Part shown: one piece after another, positions 60,240 to 64,000 of the stretch
Position numbering within the stretch: the first letter of the stretch is position 1
Layout of the letters: every line of letters begins with the position of its first letter
Assembly: GCF_030272615.1 (NCBI RefSeq)
Contig: NC_081415.1
Span: 602,537,644-602,601,643, forward strand
Direction: 5' to 3'
Origin: Cryptomeria japonica
Lineage: Eukaryota > Streptophyta > Pinopsida > Cupressales > Cupressaceae
Length of the DNA stretch: 64,000 nt
Notes under the pieces: generated by a model
What the model was told of the DNA's origin: nothing
Databases searched by the model: none
What the model saw: only the letters and a program-made list of their open reading frames with translations
Translations under genes and position numbers: made by a program

Positions 60240-63057
60240 TGTTGAACAAAAATGGACACTGAGAGGGGGGGCAGTTAATCGGTGTAAATAAATGAAACTT
60301 TACTTTCTAAATATCTAAGAATCAATAAATTTAATCATCAATCAATGAGCAAAGATATCCTACAAATGAGCACATCACATAACACAAGTGTATATGAGGA
60401 AAACCCACAATGGGGAAAATCCTCGGTGAGAAATGTTCCTGGAGTCTATTGCTCCAATCTAGCCTCACAAGAAAATACTAGTTACAAATTTTATGGGCAC
60501 CAACCCAAAGGAGCCCCAACCCCTAGCTTTAGGGCACTAACACAAGGAGCACCAACCCCTAGCTCTGAGCACCTACTCAAAGATTACAATGAGTACAGAT
60601 AAAAAATACAAGTTAGATACCTTGTTGCAAATGAGGTTTTGCAACACCTTCCTAAACTGCTCTTGAGATTGAACTCACTTTTTTTTGCTCTCTAATCTTA
60701 GGCTTTGATCTCAGCTCACTTCTCTCTATCCATTTTTGCTCTTTCTCTCTGTTAGCTCTACTCCCATCTCTCTGTTCTACTACTCTCCGATCCCTTCCTC
60801 CTTCATGTGTCACCAAAACAAAACTCAATGTTTGCCTACCTTTGTTTTTTGTAGATAACTCTTTGTTCTCTCTCTACTCTATCTTTTCTTGTTTCTATCA
60901 TACACTTCACAACAACTCTCCATAGTTCTGTTTCTACCACTCACCTACACACCATCGGTCTATTCTTAACACATCACAAACCAAAAAAAGAAAAACATTT
61001 TGCCTTGTTGTTATCCACATGATCTATACAATTACCAATGTGTCTTACAGATCATTCATTCATTCGATTTGTATTTGGCCAATCAGCAATTCAAGTTCCT
61101 ATGCATACAAGACTCCTGCCAACTTGTATCCTTCACAAAATTTAAATTTGTGTCGTCGATAATCTAATTTCTACCTTCACTACTGGCATCATGGTGGTTT
61201 CACATGCCACATCATCTCTATGTTCCACTCTACCTACTCTATCATGTGTCCACACATCTCTCCCATCTTAGCTACCTCAAACACTATTGTCACATCTCAT
61301 CAGATGCCTCTTCATTTTGTTAGCACTGTATCTGCAAGATTTCATTCTCTATCTTGATGATCTCAGACTAGCTGTCCATATTAAATTTGTTCGATTTGTC
61401 TTTAGGTCATACTATACATAGATTACTTAACTTTGTAATCTGCTCAACCAATCTGATCCACCCTATGTTGATCACCTTGAGGCTAGCTACCTGTCCATAC
61501 AACCCTGCAAGTTGAGATTCTTCACCTACGTATCTGATCTTATCTCCTTTCCATAAGATATGCTTGATCATATAGAGTCATCCACCTATCTACTACAAAT
61601 CCTCCATTAATGAATTCACCGACTACTTCCCCTATTTGAATCAACAACTTCACTAGACCATCAACACCTTGTTCAACAATCCTGCATTTTTGTTTAAGAA
61701 CCTGGAGCACACATGTGATCACATTCAACATCCAAGTCACTTTTTTAATCCTAGTTGGCATCCTCATGGTCCTCTAAGTCTATCGACTTGCTAATATGGC
61801 CACAGAGTCGATCACAAGCATCAATTCTATCGGCAAAAATACCCTTTCATCTTTTTGATGGACAACCTTTGATTCATTCCATACAGGCCACATTGTCAGG
61901 TCAGACATGACCAAAGGTTATGTGGGCTATCAGGTGGCCTAAAGGAATGCTATGTAGGCACATCGGGTTAACTCATTCCAATAAACATCCTTAAAGCACT
62001 ATCAGAATAGCTTCAACTATCAGGATGACATCTTCCAGCTATTCTGCCTTCATAATCTATCCAGATGGTCATTTGATGCCTTTGATCACCCTCATTGGCA
62101 TGAGTTACCCCGATGAGATCTTCACCTTTGATTTCTACTATTGCAATAAGCTATCCTTAAATCACATTTCTCACCTGCTATCGAAGTATCTTTAACTATT
62201 GGGTTAACATCTTGTACTTACGCTACCTTTATAACTTAATCTGATGACTATTAGATGCCTTTGAATTCTTTTGTCAGCATGAGTTATTTTGATATGAAAC
62301 TCTCTTTTGATTTCCCTTATCACCATAAGTTATACCAAACCATATTCTCCATGTTGACACTCTTCATCAGTACGGGTTATCCCAGGCTGAAAGTCTTTAG
62401 GCCAAATGACCACTCATCGGGTTAACCATAACTATCGGCATAAGTAAAACCTGTTAAATTGATAGAATAAGTTAAACCCATGATGTACTATTGATTCACC
62501 CTTTATCGACATAGATGTCCTGATACTAAAACTCCACAATGACAAACCCCATTGACATAGATTATAACAATGATCTAACCAAAAGGTCAACTCTTCTTTT
62601 TCCTTGATCGATATAGCTATCTCAAAGTGCATACTCATCAGAATAGTAATCACTATCGGATTAGCTTTTAGATGTTATACTATCTATATAAAATTGTTCT
62701 GATGAATCCACTTGAACTTGCATTGGCATAGCTACTCCAATGATCAAACTCTGTGTTGATAAACTTAATCGGCATAGGCTACTCTGAACCTGAACTCCAA
62801 AGACCTCCTCCATCTTGACATACATTATTCTGACGAACTTACCAAGGAGACTTCTCAACATTTTCTTCTATCAGAATAGCTATCCTGTTCTCATATCTAA
62901 TCTAATGGTGTATGTGTTGGTATAAGGTATTCCAATAAGAAATAAGTCCAAATAGTTTATATTATCGAGATAGTGGAAATTTTCTATTCTGCCTTCAGTA
63001 GTTACTCCGATGCACTTCCATAGTCTCCTTGTCAGTGTAGCTATTCTGACGTAGTGA
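60240..63057 (-). mobile_element. Probable copia-type LTR remnant (boundaries uncertain)
   Basis: It begins TGTTGAACAAAAATGG followed by a GAGAGGGGGG run. Then come GAAAACCCACAATGGGGAAAA and a 'GGAGTCTATTGCTCC' stretch. This is the same order of features as the LTR edge of the copia element at 34277 onward (TGTTAG, G-run, 'GAAACCCAAATAGGGAAAAACC', 'GGACCCACTAAG'). No partner LTR, primer site or target duplication was found, and the right limit is set only by the next LTR at 63058. Confidence 0.4.
62087..63055. repeat. Degenerate interspersed repeat, about a dozen copies
   Basis: Variants of (A/T)TCGGCATAGCTATCCCGAT recur at about 62088, 62270, 62365, 62425, 62510, 62550, 62608, 62637, 62727, 62768, 62860 and 63035, at irregular spacing. 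The ends of the motif (ATCGG...CCGAT) are themselves an inverted repeat. Confidence 0.55.
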
Positions 63058-64000
63058 TGTCAGAGTATTTTACTCTATTAGAAAATAATGATCAACTGGA
63101 TCATCAAGTGTTGTTTAATGTAGATGAGCTTGCTTATATAGGCAAGGCTATATGGATATGTGAGAGCACAAACATGACATGTGGCTCAATAAGAAACAAG
63201 GGTAGGTAGGAAGTAGGTGTGGTAGGTAGGAGAAACAATAAAATATTCCACATAGGTGGATCACCCACCAAAGGTGGAATTATCACTCCACAATAAGTGT
63301 ATATGATAGAGTAGTAACAAGATCAACACCATAAAAGGTGGAAATTCTCCTACACACACTATCCCAATGTGGCACAAACACCCAAGTGTCTCATACCCAA
63401 ACTTCTATGAAATGTATTTCCTAAGTAAACTTAAGTAAGGTGTAATAATATCCATGATGAATACTTATTTATACCAACAAACCCCCTTAAGTGAAACTTA
63501 GGGGAATACACTTAATTCTATAATGCAACTAAGCAATGCAAGATGGGTCCTGGCTACAAGGCCATGTTAGGTACCCATCTACAAATGCAAATGCATGCAA
63601 ACCAATGCAATGAAATCTCTCACAAAGCGGGGAAAGAGAGAAAAACCCAATGGGAAAAAACCCTCCCCCAAAAGAGAGATGAGAGCTAGATACAAGAGAA
63701 ATATCATAGAAGTATGTGAGGAACAAAACCCCATGTGAGGAAAAATTCCCCCCCATATGAGAGAAGAAGAGAAGCTAGGAAGCCCCCTCTCAATGTATAA
63801 TCTGCACCAATGATAGAAGATTGATGATGCATCAAGAAAATGCTTCATGAACATCGAACAACATTCCTACCCTTAGGAAGAAACAAAACCAAAGGTGTAT
63901 CCATGAAGTCTCCCCAATCATGAAGGGAAGATGTATGAAAAAAACTCCTGATGAATGGAATCTTTGAAAATTGCTCAAGTTTCCCCATGTCGATATTGAA
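63058..64000 (-). mobile_element. Second copy of the gag-protease copia-type family (runs off the window)
   Basis: The 3' LTR is at 63058-63479 (shorter at its left end than 6143-6607). It is followed by the polypurine region (CCCCCTTAAGTG on the plus strand) and internal sequence matching 3138-3400 of the first copy. A block of about 250 bp at 63637-63895 is present here but absent from the first copy. The rest of the element lies beyond the window. Confidence 0.82.

Overview
The window looks like retrotransposon-dominated nuclear DNA of a large plant genome, most likely a gymnosperm (conifer-like). The reasons are AT-rich spacers, decayed Ty1-copia and Ty3-gypsy elements nested in one another, very long LTRs (3.5-4.2 kb), tRNA-iMet-type primer sites, microsatellites, and only one small plausible host gene in 64 kb. 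The species cannot be fixed from this sequence alone.

Layout. 1-1602: unassigned. 1608-6607: a complete minus-strand non-autonomous copia-type element (TSD ATATT) that keeps only gag-protease; its 3' LTR is split by a 1,058-bp solo LTR (TSD ATAAT). 7814-8860: a truncated plus-strand copia-type LTR with PBS, running into a TA/TATG microsatellite block flanked by a 135-bp direct repeat. 10992-14851: a candidate 3.86-kb solo LTR. 16584-17186 (minus): a three-exon gene for a 96-residue 'plant protein 1589' (PF09713, RPGE-like) protein, with three G-boxes just upstream. 19328-19677: a 174-bp tandem duplication.

21378-55448 reads as one old minus-strand, non-autonomous LTR retrotransposon. Its two LTRs (21378-24854 and 27882-55448) enclose about 3 kb of internal DNA with a tRNA-Arg-type PBS, as in Ogre/Tat-like gypsy elements. 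Each LTR carries a decayed fragment of a CDK8/CDKE protein kinase gene and a set of three hairpins. The 5' LTR is blown up by three later insertions, each with its own target-site duplication: a copia element (27957-35781, minus, TSD AAACA), a 2.9-kb non-coding element with 378-bp LTRs (36516-39423, plus, TSD CAAAT), and a 13.2-kb chromodomain-type (Tekay/Del-like) gypsy element with 4.1-4.2-kb LTRs (41022-54181, plus, TSD TATTG). The gypsy polyprotein is a single frame of about 1,580 codons broken almost only by stops of the kind produced by C-to-T change; its LTRs hold a remarkable array of palindromes.

55449-64000: a microsatellite, an unassigned retroelement-like decayed ORF (57.3-58.8 kb, minus), a probable copia-type LTR remnant rich in a degenerate 'TCGGCATAGCTAT' repeat, and, at the right edge, the 3' LTR and internal end of a second copy of the gag-protease family seen at 1608-6607.

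Apart from the PF09713 gene nothing here looks able to work as a host gene. The strongest candidates for something undescribed are the kinase fragment carried inside LTRs and the co-varying palindrome array in the gypsy LTRs.
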